Numbered from the stretch's first letter, positions 34,731 through 43,856 are shown. The stretch: 64,000 nt of DNA from Dickeya zeae NCPPB 2538 (GCF_000406165.1 NZ_CM001977.1:2738964-2802963); one strand, 5' to 3'. Numbers and translations are program-made. Notes: a model not told the origin generated them from the sequence alone.

Positions 34731-36356
34731 ATGACGACTTTGGATCTTTTTTCCCTGCTGCTGGGTGTGCCGTTTGTCGTCGCCCTGCTGGCGTTCGCCT
34801 GCCGCTTTACTGGCGCGGCAGCACGCTCGCTAGTGAGCCTGATTCATCTGGCAGGCATCAGCGCCCTGCTGCTGGTGGCATTACTGGTAGTCTGGACTGT
34901 CTACCAGCAAGGTGAATTGCTGGCAGCACATCGCTGGCTGCACCTCGACAGCCTGAGTGCGCTATTCCTGGCGATTCTTGGCGTCATCGGCTTTCTTACC
35001 GGCCTCTACTCAATGGGGTACATGCGCCACGAAGTCGACAGCGGCGAAGTCAGCGTTACCACGCTGTGCCACTACTACGGCTTCTTCCATCTGTTCCTGT
35101 TCACCATGTTGCTGGTGATCACCAGTAATAACCTGATCCTGATGTGGGCGGCGATTGAAGCCACTACCTTGAGTTCAGCGTTTCTGGTGGGGCTGTACGG
35201 TCAGCGTTCCTCGCTGGAAGCGGCCTGGAAATACATCATTATTTGTACCGTCGGCGTTGCGTTCGGTCTGTACGGTACAGTTCTGGTGTATGCCAACGCC
35301 GCCAACGTGATGGCAGAACCGGGCAATGCCATTTTCTGGACGGAAGTACTCAAGCACGCCGGTGAGCTGGACAGCACGCTGATGCATCTGGCATTTATCT
35401 TTATTCTGATCGGGTTCGGTACCAAGACCGGCCTGTTCCCGATGCATGCCTGGTTACCGGATGCCCACAGTGAAGCGCCAAGCCCGACCAGTGCCCTGCT
35501 CTCTGCGGTACTGCTCAACTGCGCACTGTTGGTTATCGTGCGCTACACCATCCTGATCAGTGCGGCCATCGGCCCGGAATTCCCGCAACGGCTGTTGCTG
35601 GTCTTCGGTCTGCTGTCGGTAGCTGTCGCGGCGTTCCTGATTCTGGTGCAGCGCGACATGAAACGTCTGCTGGCCTATTCCAGTGTGGAAAACATGGGAT
35701 TGATCGCCGTCGCCCTCGGCATCGGTGGCCCGCTCGGCATTCTGGCAGCACTGCTGCATACCCTGAATCACAGTCTGGCGAAAACCCTGCTGTTCTGCGG
35801 TTCCGGTAACGTACTGCTGAAATACGGCACCCGCGATATGGATGCGGTGAAAGGCATCCTGCGTGTTGCGCCGATTACCGGCGCACTGTTGGCTGGTGGC
35901 GCACTGGCGCTTGGCGGCATGCCGCCATTCAACGTGTTCCTGAGTGAATTTATGACGGTAACCGCCGGTATCCATGCAGGCCATTTACCGTTGGTGCTGG
36001 TGTTACTGGTGCTATTGACCGTGGTGCTCGCCGGGCTGGTGCGCATGATCGCCACCAGTGTGCTGGGTAGCAAGCCGGAAGCGGTCAGTAAAGGCGAGCT
36101 GGGCTGGCTCACCACCGCGCCGATGCTGATCCTGCTGGTATTAATGCTGGTGATGGGTACCCGCATTCCGCAGCCGGTTACCCATTTACTTGAGCGCGCT
36201 ACGGCCATTGTGTTGAACGGTAATGCGTTGAACGGCAATCAAGCCGGTGAACAGGGACAACCCAGCATGGGCTGGCCCGCGCTGAGCGCACGCACACCAG
36301 ATACCGCACCTGCTTCATCGTTAACCCCTTCCCGTCAGGAGATGTACCGTGATTAA
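34731..36356 (+). CDS. hyfF: Hydrogenase-4 membrane subunit HyfF
   Basis: Antiporter-like inner-membrane subunit of 541 residues. Core motifs are MWAAIEATTLSSAFLVGLYG, GLFPMHAWLPDAHSEAPSPTSALLS and RDMKRLLAYSSVENMGLIAVAL. The C-terminal 40 residues after the last helix are polar and Asn/Gln/Pro-rich, slightly longer than the E. coli protein (about 526). It overlaps the hyfG start by eight bases. Confidence 0.92.
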   Translation: MTTLDLFSLLLGVPFVVALLAFACRFTGAAARSLVSLIHLAGISALLLVALLVVWTVYQQGELLAAHRWLHLDSLSALFLAILGVIGFLTGLYSMGYMRHEVDSGEVSVTTLCHYYGFFHLFLFTMLLVITSNNLILMWAAIEATTLSSAFLVGLYGQRSSLEAAWKYIIICTVGVAFGLYGTVLVYANAANVMAEPGNAIFWTEVLKHAGELDSTLMHLAFIFILIGFGTKTGLFPMHAWLPDAHSEAPSPTSALLSAVLLNCALLVIVRYTILISAAIGPEFPQRLLLVFGLLSVAVAAFLILVQRDMKRLLAYSSVENMGLIAVALGIGGPLGILAALLHTLNHSLAKTLLFCGSGNVLLKYGTRDMDAVKGILRVAPITGALLAGGALALGGMPPFNVFLSEFMTVTAGIHAGHLPLVLVLLVLLTVVLAGLVRMIATSVLGSKPEAVSKGELGWLTTAPMLILLVLMLVMGTRIPQPVTHLLERATAIVLNGNALNGNQAGEQGQPSMGWPALSARTPDTAPASSLTPSRQEMYRD

Positions 36357-38076
36357 TTCATCCAACGCGACCAACGCTGAAAATCTGGGCGCGAATTATG
36401 TCGCTCATGTCAGACAGCAATTCCCGACGGCGATTCTGGAAGAAGAACGGCAAACCGCCAACCAATTGACGATCACCGTCAAACTGCATCAGTTGCCGGA
36501 AGTCGTCGAATACCTTTACTACCAGCACGGCGGTTGGTTGTCCGTCTTGTTTGGTAACGACGAACGCACCCTCAACGGCCATTTCGCCATCTACTATGTG
36601 CTGTCGATGGAACAGGGTGAGAAGTGCTGGGTGGTAGTGAAAGCGCTGGTTAACCCGACCGTGCCGGAATTCCCCTCGGTGACACCGCGTGTGCCTGCCG
36701 CCGTGTGGGGCGAGCGTGAAGTGCGTGATATGTACGGGCTGATTCCGGTCGGCCTGCCGGATGAGCGCCGACTGGTGCTGCCGGATGACTGGCCGGACGA
36801 ACTCTACCCGCTGCGTAAAGACGCCATGGATTACCGCCAGCGCCCGGCCCCTACTCGTGATGACGAATCCTACACCTTTATTAATGAAGCCACCGGCGAC
36901 AGCCGTGTCGTGCCTATCGGCCCCATGCATATCACGTCCGATGAACCGGGGCATTTCCGGTTGTTCGTCGACGGTGAGCAAATCATTGATGCAGATTACC
37001 GCCTGTTCTACGTGCATCGCGGTATGGAAAAGCTGGCGGAAACCCGCATGGGTTACAACGAAGTCACGTTCCTGTCCGACCGGGTGTGCGGCATCTGTGG
37101 TTTCACCCACAGCGTGGCCTATACCTCGTCTATCGAGAATGCGTTAGGTGTGATAGTACCCGCCCGCGCCCACACGATCCGCAGCATTCTGCTGGAGGTG
37201 GAGCGTCTGCACAGTCACCTGCTGAACATCGGGCTGTCCAGCCACTTTGTAGGTTTCGACACCGGCTTCATGCAGTTCTTCCGGGTGCGTGAGAAATCTA
37301 TGCAAATCGCCGAAATGCTGACCGGGGCGCGTAAAACCTACGGCCTGAATCTGATTGGCGGTATTCGCCGCGACATCCTGAAAGAAGACCGGCTGAAAAC
37401 CATCAAACTGATTCGTGAAATGCGCGAAGAAGTTACACAACTGACGGACATGCTGCTGGGCACTGCCAACATGACGCAACGTACCCAGGGTATCGGCGTG
37501 CTGGACCGTCAGATCGCGCGTGACTACAGCCCGGTAGGCCCGATGATTCGCGCCAGCGGCTTCCAGCGCGATGTGCGTGTCGACCATCCGTTCTCCGGCT
37601 ATCTGGACCTGCCGATGGAACTGCATCACCTGGACGGTGGCGACGTCTACTCCCGTGTACTGGTGCGAGTACGCGAAGTGTTCACCTCGCTGGCGATGAT
37701 TGAATTCGGGCTGGACAACATGCCGGAAGGGCCAATCCTCAACGAGCACATCAACTATCAACCGCATAAGTTTGCGCTGGGCTTTACCGAAGCGCCGCGC
37801 GGTGAAGACATCCACTGGAGTATGACCGGCGATAACCAGAAGCTGTTCCGCTGGCGCTGCCGTGCCGCCACCTATGCCAACTGGCCGGTGCTGCGCTTTA
37901 TGCTACGCGGCAACACCATTTCGGATGCGCCGCTGATCATCGGCAGCCTTGACCCCTGCTACTCCTGTACCGACCGAGTCACACTGGTGGACGTCCGTAA
38001 AAAGAAAATCACCACCGTGCCGTATAAAGAGATCGAACGCTACGGGCTGGAACGTACCCGCTCGCCGCTGAAATGA
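36349..38076 (+). CDS. hyfG: Hydrogenase-4 catalytic large subunit HyfG
   Basis: NiFe hydrogenase large subunit of 575 residues, a fusion of a NuoC-like N-terminus (EVREVRDMYGLIPVGLPDERR type, residues 1-170) and a NuoD-like catalytic domain. Active-site ligands are visible: DRVCGICGFTHS near residue 243 and DPCYSCTDR near residue 537. The 32-residue tail after CTDR is the extension that the endopeptidase HycI, encoded downstream, should remove after nickel insertion. The start is GTG at 36349 behind CAGGAG, overlapping hyfF. Confidence 0.95.
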   Translation: MINSSNATNAENLGANYVAHVRQQFPTAILEEERQTANQLTITVKLHQLPEVVEYLYYQHGGWLSVLFGNDERTLNGHFAIYYVLSMEQGEKCWVVVKALVNPTVPEFPSVTPRVPAAVWGEREVRDMYGLIPVGLPDERRLVLPDDWPDELYPLRKDAMDYRQRPAPTRDDESYTFINEATGDSRVVPIGPMHITSDEPGHFRLFVDGEQIIDADYRLFYVHRGMEKLAETRMGYNEVTFLSDRVCGICGFTHSVAYTSSIENALGVIVPARAHTIRSILLEVERLHSHLLNIGLSSHFVGFDTGFMQFFRVREKSMQIAEMLTGARKTYGLNLIGGIRRDILKEDRLKTIKLIREMREEVTQLTDMLLGTANMTQRTQGIGVLDRQIARDYSPVGPMIRASGFQRDVRVDHPFSGYLDLPMELHHLDGGDVYSRVLVRVREVFTSLAMIEFGLDNMPEGPILNEHINYQPHKFALGFTEAPRGEDIHWSMTGDNQKLFRWRCRAATYANWPVLRFMLRGNTISDAPLIIGSLDPCYSCTDRVTLVDVRKKKITTVPYKEIERYGLERTRSPLK

Positions 38077-38086
38077 GGGAGGCCCC

Positions 38087-38656
38087 ATGATTAAATTGTT
38101 TAAAACCATCCTCAAGGCAGGCAACAGTACGGTGAAATACCCGTTCGCGCCGCTGGCGGTACCCACCGGATTTCGCGGCAAACCGGAGTATGACCCGGAG
38201 CAGTGTATCGGTTGTGCTGCTTGTACCATGGCCTGCCCGGCGAATGCCCTGACGATGGCCAACGATCTGGACAACGGCACCCGTACCTGGCAACTGTTCC
38301 TCGGCCGCTGCATATTCTGCGGCCGTTGTGAAGAAGTGTGCCCGACCCGCGCCATCGTGTTGTCGCAAGAGTTTGAAATGGCGGTCGCCAACAAGGCCGA
38401 CCTGTATCAGCGTGCCACCTTCCGTCTACTAAACTGCCATGTTTGCCAACAGCCGTTCGCCCCGCAAAAAGAAGTGGAGTACGCCATGGCGCTGCTGGCA
38501 CACGCAGGGGTACCGGAAAATGAGGTGGAAGCACGCCGCCACCAGTTTGAAACCTGTCCGGACTGCAAACGCAAACAGAACATGAACCATCAGGGCAACG
38601 TGCAGCTCAGCCAGCACCTGTCCGCCCCGTCCACTCACAAGGGGAATGCACAATGA
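38087..38656 (+). CDS. hyfH: Hydrogenase-4 ferredoxin-like subunit HyfH
   Basis: NuoI/HycF-like subunit of 189 residues with two 4Fe-4S motifs, CIGCAACTMACPANA near residue 43 and CIFCGRCEEVCPTRA near residue 79. A later pair, CHVC and CPDC, may bind a further metal. It relays electrons between HyfA and HyfI in the peripheral arm. It overlaps hyfI by four bases. Confidence 0.93.
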   Translation: MIKLFKTILKAGNSTVKYPFAPLAVPTGFRGKPEYDPEQCIGCAACTMACPANALTMANDLDNGTRTWQLFLGRCIFCGRCEEVCPTRAIVLSQEFEMAVANKADLYQRATFRLLNCHVCQQPFAPQKEVEYAMALLAHAGVPENEVEARRHQFETCPDCKRKQNMNHQGNVQLSQHLSAPSTHKGNAQ

Positions 38657-39441
38657 GTATGCTGCCCAATGGGGTCGACCATTACCAGACCACTCCAATT
38701 ACGCTGGACGAACACGCTCAGCAGTTGAAAAAAACGCTGCTGAAAGATATTAAGCGTTCCGCCTACGTTTACCGTGTGGACTGCGGCGGCTGCAACGGTT
38801 GCGAGATAGAAATTTTCTCTGCCATTACGCCGCTGTTCGACGCCGAACGTTTCGGTATCAAGGTGGTGGCGTCACCACGCCATGCCGATATTCTGCTGTT
38901 CACCGGTGCGGTCACCCGCGCGATGCGCACACCGGCGTTACGTGCCTATGAGTCCGCGCCGGACCCGAAAATCTGTATTTCGTACGGTGCCTGCGGTTGC
39001 GGCGGCGGCATCTTCCACGACTTGTACTGTGTATGGGGTGGCAGCGACAAAATTGTGCCGATCGATGTGTATATCCCCGGCTGCCCGCCGACGCCTGCCG
39101 CAACGATTTACGGTTTTGCGGTCGCACTGGGGCTGCTGGAGCAAAAACTGCACGGCAGCGACCACCAGCAGGGCGACAATGAGAAAGCCGCACTGATTCA
39201 TCCGGCACTGCCGCTGGATTTACGCGTGCAGGTAGAACGGGAAGCCCGTCTGATGGCGGGGTACCGTCAGGGGCGGGAAATCAGCGATCGTTTCCTTGGC
39301 CTGCTGGAAAACCAGCCGCTGGAAGGGTTTGAGCAGCGCGTTACCGGCTGGCTTGATCAGCACAACGACCCACGGCTGAACGAAATCGCTGGCCGGTTGC
39401 TGCGCATCTACCATGCCATGTTAAATGGGGAGATCCTGTGA
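38653..39441 (+). CDS. hyfI: Hydrogenase-4 small subunit HyfI
   Basis: NuoB/HycG-like small subunit of 262 residues that holds the cluster next to the NiFe site. The cluster ligands are in DCGGCNGCEIEIFS near residue 46, GACGCGGGIFHD near residue 113 and IPGCPPTPAATIYG near residue 143. It overlaps hyfH and hyfJ by four bases each, so the three are translated in step. Confidence 0.93.
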   Translation: MSMLPNGVDHYQTTPITLDEHAQQLKKTLLKDIKRSAYVYRVDCGGCNGCEIEIFSAITPLFDAERFGIKVVASPRHADILLFTGAVTRAMRTPALRAYESAPDPKICISYGACGCGGGIFHDLYCVWGGSDKIVPIDVYIPGCPPTPAATIYGFAVALGLLEQKLHGSDHQQGDNEKAALIHPALPLDLRVQVEREARLMAGYRQGREISDRFLGLLENQPLEGFEQRVTGWLDQHNDPRLNEIAGRLLRIYHAMLNGEIL

Positions 39442-39839
39442 TGAGCAGTGTGCGTTTCTATGCCCTGAACCGCAAATTTCTCGACAGCCGCGACAAAATA
39501 CCGGAACAGGCGCAACAGGTGATGTACTACTCGCTGGCGATTGGTCATCACGTTGGCGTCATCGACTGCCTGAAGCAGGTATTGCAGTGCCCGCTGGCGG
39601 ACTTCGAAGGTTGGGTCGGCCAGTTGAGCGATGACGAAGCCCGCCGCAAAATGCTCGGCCTGTTACGCTTTGGTGAGATAACCATCGACCATACCCACAC
39701 CGCCCTGCTGGGCGGTGCTTTCAGCGCGTTGGCTCAACACGACAGTCACCCGGAATGGACCGCGACATTGATGGAGTATCTCGCCGCGATGCAACGGGAA
39801 CCAGCTCTTTATCTGATGGTGAAACGTATCGATGACTGA
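39438..39839 (+). CDS. hyfJ: Hydrogenase-4 assembly protein HyfJ (HycH family)
   Basis: Small soluble protein of 133 residues of the HycH/HyfJ family, needed for processing of the large subunit precursor in hydrogenase-3. Recognisable segments are VRFYALNRKFLDS, MYYSLAIGHHVGVIDCL and GEITIDHTHTALL. It overlaps hyfI by four and the protease gene by eight bases. No metal-binding cluster is seen. Confidence 0.88.
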   Translation: MMSSVRFYALNRKFLDSRDKIPEQAQQVMYYSLAIGHHVGVIDCLKQVLQCPLADFEGWVGQLSDDEARRKMLGLLRFGEITIDHTHTALLGGAFSALAQHDSHPEWTATLMEYLAAMQREPALYLMVKRIDD

Positions 39840-40332
39840 ACATCTGCACAATGAAGCGCCACTGTATATCGAAAATATCGTGCTGGCGGTCGGCAATACC
39901 CTGATGGGGGATGATGGCGCAGGCCCGCTGTTGGCAGAGCGGATGAACCAGCATCCGGTGGCGGGCTGGTCAGTCATCGACGGCGGAGCCATTCCGGAAA
40001 ATGCGGCACACACACTGCGGGAACTCAAACCCCGTCGCCTGCTGGTGGTGGATGCCACCGATATGGGGCTGGCACCAGGTGAAATCCGTATCGTCGACCC
40101 GGACCGCATCGCCGAAGACATGCTGATGAATACCCACAGCCTGCCGCTGAACTATCTGATCGATAGCCTGAAGGAAGATATTCCCGAAGTGATTTTCGTC
40201 GGTATTCAACCAGCACTGGTGGCGTTTTATTTCCCGATTAGTCCGGAAGTCACCCGAGCGGTGGAACAGCTATACCAACGCCTTGAAGGCTGGGAAGGGA
40301 ACGGCGGGTTTGAGGTGCTGAGCGCACACTGA
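39832..40332 (+). CDS. hycI: Hydrogenase maturation endopeptidase, HycI type
   Basis: Aspartic-type nickel-dependent protease of 166 residues that trims the C-terminus of the large subunit. Diagnostic residues are in VGNTLMGDDGAGPLLAE near residue 20 (first Asp/Glu ligand) and VVDATDMGLAPGEIRIVDPD near residue 73. THSLPLNYLIDSLKEDIPEVIFVGIQP and the GWEGNGGFEVL end match E. coli HycI. In E. coli it lies in the hyc operon; here it closes the hyf operon and must process HyfG. Confidence 0.93.
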   Translation: MTEHLHNEAPLYIENIVLAVGNTLMGDDGAGPLLAERMNQHPVAGWSVIDGGAIPENAAHTLRELKPRRLLVVDATDMGLAPGEIRIVDPDRIAEDMLMNTHSLPLNYLIDSLKEDIPEVIFVGIQPALVAFYFPISPEVTRAVEQLYQRLEGWEGNGGFEVLSAH

Positions 40333-40397
40333 GCCATCAACATACAGCGACAGGATACACTATACACCCGCCCCATAAGTCCAAACAAACTGCAATA

Positions 40398-40425
40398 TAG
40401 CGCCTACGAACTACGATAGGCGCTA
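40398..40425. terminator. Hairpin at the end of the hyf operon
   Basis: Perfect nine-base stem TAGCGCCTA/TAGGCGCTA, 65 bp after the hycI stop and before the convergent lipoprotein gene. There is no T run on the plus strand, so it may protect the 3' end or stop transcription only partly. Confidence 0.5.
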
Positions 40426-40489
40426 AAAGTAATATCAACTTAGTGGTGACAACTCAGATAACTAATCAGTTCATCTAAAAATACTTTAT

Positions 40490-41218
40490 TCACTCATACT
40501 TCTTTTTGAGATTTAACATTTTTTCATTATACTCTTCAGCATTCACCGCACCTCTACCTTGAGTAATAGAAACTGAAGGCAAATATACATTCTCGACTTT
40601 TCCACCGTTTAACTCGACATATAATCTATCCGAAACACCTGATTCCGTACCCTTAGCATAGTTATACAATGGAATGTACGATGATGCATCTCTAGAGATA
40701 GCGGTCTTGCTGTATACCCACAAAACATTGCCATCATCAGCGAAAGTTTTCAGCCTGGGCTGTCCTAATAAATTTAGTACGGATGACTCGGAATCCCCTT
40801 TATTTAGAGTATTAAAGGCATCAATCCTAATATTTAAAGGATCCTTTTCAAATTTATTTTTCTCTCTGAAATTATCAACAAAAATATCATGATTTATCAC
40901 GAGACCATCTTTATTATATGCCACAACCAATTTACGATGAGCATATGTGCCACCTAAATCATTGAGATGTCCTCTATACGTGGCGATATTATAAACTCCG
41001 TTAGGAAATGACTTTGAAATAGAACTCCTCCCCTCTTCCTTCTTATCACCAAATAATTCATTAACCTGCGAAATAGTTGTTTTATTATCAGTAATCTTGG
41101 CTTTTATTTGTTGATCCGTTAATGTTTTATCCGCCAACATTTTATTCCCAGACACCCATGAAGAGCATCCAGCCAACATAAGTGCAGCAAAAATTGCAAA
41201 TACCATCTTAACTTTCAT
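40490..41218 (-). CDS. BamE/OmlA-like outer-membrane lipoprotein
   Basis: Predicted lipoprotein of 242 residues. The start at 41218 follows GAGAGGAAAT and gives MKVKMVFAIFAALMLAGCSS with lipobox LAGC. Two BamE/SmpA-like segments are seen: near residues 50-65 (KTTISQVNELFGDKK) and near residues 135-170 (GDSESSVLNLLGQPR, then LWVYSK), which suggests a tandem domain. Sorting to the outer membrane is likely because Ser, not Asp, follows the lipidated Cys. The gene is much more AT-rich than the surrounding hydrogenase genes, a sign of foreign origin. Function is unknown. Confidence 0.75.
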   Translation of the reverse strand: MKVKMVFAIFAALMLAGCSSWVSGNKMLADKTLTDQQIKAKITDNKTTISQVNELFGDKKEEGRSSISKSFPNGVYNIATYRGHLNDLGGTYAHRKLVVAYNKDGLVINHDIFVDNFREKNKFEKDPLNIRIDAFNTLNKGDSESSVLNLLGQPRLKTFADDGNVLWVYSKTAISRDASSYIPLYNYAKGTESGVSDRLYVELNGGKVENVYLPSVSITQGRGAVNAEEYNEKMLNLKKKYE

Positions 41219-41720
41219 ATTTCCTCTCAATCAATACTTACATCTGTGTAGAAAAAAAATAAAAAAAATCCTAGCGAAATCTATCTTTAACGCAAAACCT
41301 ATCCTATTCAGTAATTTTTTCTCCCTGTTAGTTAATTATAAACCCAACTAATAAAAAACTTACCTCATAAGTAAATAAAATATCGAAATCTAAATCACCA
41401 TTCCTTTGTGGAAAAAGGGAGATAATCTGACTTTATGGGCAAAAATAATCGCATAAGATAATCAATGTTAATCTGAATATTTTATAATATATGATACGAT
41501 GAAAGTCCCCACATCTTCAAGATGATAAATAAAAAGATCTTAATATAATCAGGTCTTCAAATCCTTTTGCTTCATCTATATTCTTGCTTGTTACAACCCG
41601 GTGTATGTCTGGTTGATGTTAGTAAGCTGATTCGCAACCTACACTAGCAAAATAACCCTGTATCCAAGCATCCAAGATGAAACAGCTTTTCCGGCCACGA
41701 TAACGCAGGGGATCCTTCTA

Positions 41721-41816
41721 TTACTCTTCAACTTGCTGTTGCACCCACTTACGCCTATTTCCCCAAATAAGTGCATATACCAGTCGTTCACGCATCATGG
41801 CGCTATGCCACCACCA
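41721..41816 (-). pseudogene. Possible 3' fragment of a lost gene
   Basis: An open stretch of 31 codons with protein-like composition (WWHSAMMRERLVYALIWGNR, then RKWVQQQVEE and a stop). It has an ATG at 41798 but no ribosome site and lies in a large non-coding gap. It looks like the C-terminal tail of a deleted gene. I do not recognise the family. Confidence 0.3.
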
Positions 41817-41903
41817 TCGTCACTAACAGTGAGTTTAAAAATAAGACAATAAAAACAATCAGTTGATTTGGATTTCTTTGTGTCCGATTATTTTTTGGCA
41901 CAT

Positions 41904-41922
41904 ATGATGCATCATACATCAT
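41904..41922. promoter_or_regulatory. Operator 1 of the GntR-linked cluster
   Basis: ATGATGCATCATACATCAT: a perfect 12-bp palindrome, ATGATGCATCAT, plus a third half site. Only one of 19 bases differs from the site at 43090. A further TGCATCAT lies at 41937-41944. It is 45 bp ahead of the binding-protein gene. Confidence 0.7.
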
Positions 41923-41966
41923 AAAAACAACCACGCTGCATCATTACACACCATGAGGAAAACGCC

Positions 41967-42995
41967 ATGCTGAAAAAACTGATGTTCATTACCGGCCTGA
42001 TAAGCACTACCTTGGCTGCTCAGGCAGAAACACTCACTGTCATCTCATTCGGCGGTCTGAATAAAGAGGCCCAGCAAAAAGCCTTTTACACACCGTTCCA
42101 GCAGGCAGGATTAGGTACGGTAGAGGCGGGAGAATACAACGGAGAAATGGCGAAAATCCGCGCCATGGTACAGACCGGCCAGGTCGGTTGGGATGTGGTG
42201 GAAGTGGAAAGCCCGGAGTTGGTGCGCGGGTGCAGTGAAGGATTGTTTGAGACGCTGGACTGGAAAAAGCTCGGTAATGCAGACGACTTTGTCAAAGGCT
42301 CGGTATCCGAATGCGGTGCCGGGATTTTCCTGTGGTCAACGGTGATGACCTATAACAGTGACAAGCTGAAAAACGGGCCAAAAAGCTGGGCCGATTTCTG
42401 GGATATCCACACCTACCCCGGTAAACGGGCGCTGCGTAAAAGCGCTAAGTTCACGCTGGAGATTGCCCTGCTGGCGGACGGCGTAAAACGGGACGAGGTC
42501 TATCAGGTGCTGGCAACGCCAGCTGGCGTGGACCGTGCGTTTAAAAAACTCGACCAGATAAAATCGTCGATCCAGTGGTGGGAGTCTGGAGCACAACCCT
42601 TGCAGTGGCTGGTGGCCGGCGATGTCGTCATGACATCGGCGTATAACGGGCGGGTGACCGCCGCACGTAAAGAAGGCCATGATTTCCGTATCGTATGGCA
42701 GGACAGCCTGTATGACCTCGATAGCTGGGCCATCGTCAAAGGCAGTCAACATCGCGCCATCGCCGAGCAGTTCATCGCCTTTGCCAGTCAGCCGGAGCAT
42801 CAAAAGGTCTTTGCCGAAACCATCCCTTACGGCCCAACCAATAAACATACGATGGATACGCTGTCGCCGACGATCGCCGCCGATATCCCTACCAACCAAC
42901 AAAACCTGGCACAAGCCGTGGGCATTGATACCGCCTTCTGGATCGAGCACGGCGAAGAGCTGGAGCAACGCTTCAACGCCTGGGCCGATAAATAA
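41967..42995 (+). CDS. PotD-like periplasmic solute-binding protein
   Basis: Periplasmic binding protein of 342 residues. The signal peptide is MLKKLMFITGLISTTLAAQA, with cleavage before ETLTVISFGG. The mature fold is of the spermidine/putrescine-binding type (LTVISFGGLNKEAQQKAF, GWDVVEVESPEL, NGPKSWADFWDI, then YNGRVTAAR and SWAIVKGSQH). These receptors deliver polyamines or other cationic amines to ABC transporters. No permease or ATPase gene is adjacent, so it must use components encoded elsewhere or serve as an orphan receptor. An operator lies just ahead. Confidence 0.85.
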   Translation: MLKKLMFITGLISTTLAAQAETLTVISFGGLNKEAQQKAFYTPFQQAGLGTVEAGEYNGEMAKIRAMVQTGQVGWDVVEVESPELVRGCSEGLFETLDWKKLGNADDFVKGSVSECGAGIFLWSTVMTYNSDKLKNGPKSWADFWDIHTYPGKRALRKSAKFTLEIALLADGVKRDEVYQVLATPAGVDRAFKKLDQIKSSIQWWESGAQPLQWLVAGDVVMTSAYNGRVTAARKEGHDFRIVWQDSLYDLDSWAIVKGSQHRAIAEQFIAFASQPEHQKVFAETIPYGPTNKHTMDTLSPTIAADIPTNQQNLAQAVGIDTAFWIEHGEELEQRFNAWADK

Positions 42996-43083
42996 CCGTT
43001 AAAAAAATAACTATTTTTCAATTTATTAAGACAAAAATAGACGGTGCAGGTCCTTTACCTCTTGCCCTTACCTGAGTTTGCTA

Positions 43084-43108
43084 TAATTTATGATGCATCA
43101 TATATCAT
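43084..43108 (+). promoter_or_regulatory. Operator 2 and -10 element of the SDR-kinase-lyase operon
   Basis: ATGATGCATCATATATCAT (43090-43108), identical to the first operator except at one base. It directly follows a TATAAT-like -10 (43082-43087), so a bound repressor would block transcription. It implies that the SDR, kinase and lyase genes have their own promoter. Confidence 0.68.
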
Positions 43109-43121
43109 TAAGGCGATCATC

Positions 43122-43856
43122 ATGTCTGACACGAAAACACTACTACTGACTGGCGCCAGCCGGGGTATTGGCCACGCCACAGTCAAACACTTCCACGCCG
43201 CTGGCTGGAAGATTTTCACCGCATCGCGCCAAAATTGGGTGGAAGACTGCCCGTGGGCTGAAGGATTACTGAATCACATTCATCTTGATTTGGAAGATAT
43301 TACCGCGCTGGAAGCCAGCCTGCCGATGATCAAAGAGCGACTCGGCGGTCAGTTACACGCGCTGGTCAATAACGCGGGCATCTCCCCGAAAGGTGAAGGC
43401 GGTGCACGACTCGGCGTACGCGACACCGATTACGCCACCTGGATACGGGTGTTTAACGTCAATCTGTTTTCCACTGCCATTCTCGCCAATGGATTATTTG
43501 ACGAACTGCGTGCGGCACAAGGCAGCATCATTAATGTCACCTCGATTGCCGGTTCGCGTGTCCACCCTTTCGCAGGGGCGGCTTACGCCACCTCCAAAGC
43601 GGGATTGGCCGCATTGACGCGGGAAATGGCGCATGACTTCGGGAAATACGGTATTCGGGTTAATGCCATTGCACCCGGTGAGATCGATACGGCGATCCTG
43701 TCGCCCGGCACGCAGGATATTGTCGAGCAGACTGTCCCGATGAAACGTCTGGGCAAGCCAGAAGAGGTCGCGTCGCTGGTCTATTTCCTTTGTACCCAGG
43801 GGGCGTCTTACATCAACGGGGCGGAAATCCATGTCAACGGAGGCCAGCATGTCTGA
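43122..43856 (+). CDS. Short-chain dehydrogenase/reductase of the GntR-linked cluster
   Basis: Classical SDR of 244 residues. The NAD(P) motif TGASRGIG is at residues 9-16, NNAGIS near residue 86, a catalytic Ser in NVTSIAGSR near residue 140 and YATSK near residue 152, with the C-terminal GAEIHVNGGQHV. The start at 43122 follows AAGGCGATC; the longer open frame upstream covers the operator and is rejected. It overlaps the kinase gene by eight bases. It would oxidise or reduce an alcohol or carbonyl in the same pathway; the substrate is not known. Confidence 0.85.
   Translation: MSDTKTLLLTGASRGIGHATVKHFHAAGWKIFTASRQNWVEDCPWAEGLLNHIHLDLEDITALEASLPMIKERLGGQLHALVNNAGISPKGEGGARLGVRDTDYATWIRVFNVNLFSTAILANGLFDELRAAQGSIINVTSIAGSRVHPFAGAAYATSKAGLAALTREMAHDFGKYGIRVNAIAPGEIDTAILSPGTQDIVEQTVPMKRLGKPEEVASLVYFLCTQGASYINGAEIHVNGGQHV

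Larger units (their letters stand above)
41219..41966. other. Long AT-rich gap before the binding-protein gene
   Basis: About 750 bp. It is very AT-rich near the lipoprotein gene and close to normal composition around 41.6-41.85 kb, where a minus-strand peptide-like stretch looks like a gene remnant. The distal end holds the operator of the next gene. Confidence 0.6.

Noticed and set aside
36358..37110. Open frame of 250 codons on the minus strand opposite hyfG
   Set aside because: It is the antisense shadow of the large hydrogenase subunit, without ribosome site or homology.
41896..41910. Sigma-54-like TGGCAC with GC ten bases on, ahead of the binding-protein gene
   Set aside because: The -12 part falls inside the ATGATGCATCAT operator and no activator sites are nearby; a sigma-70 promoter blocked by GntR is simpler.
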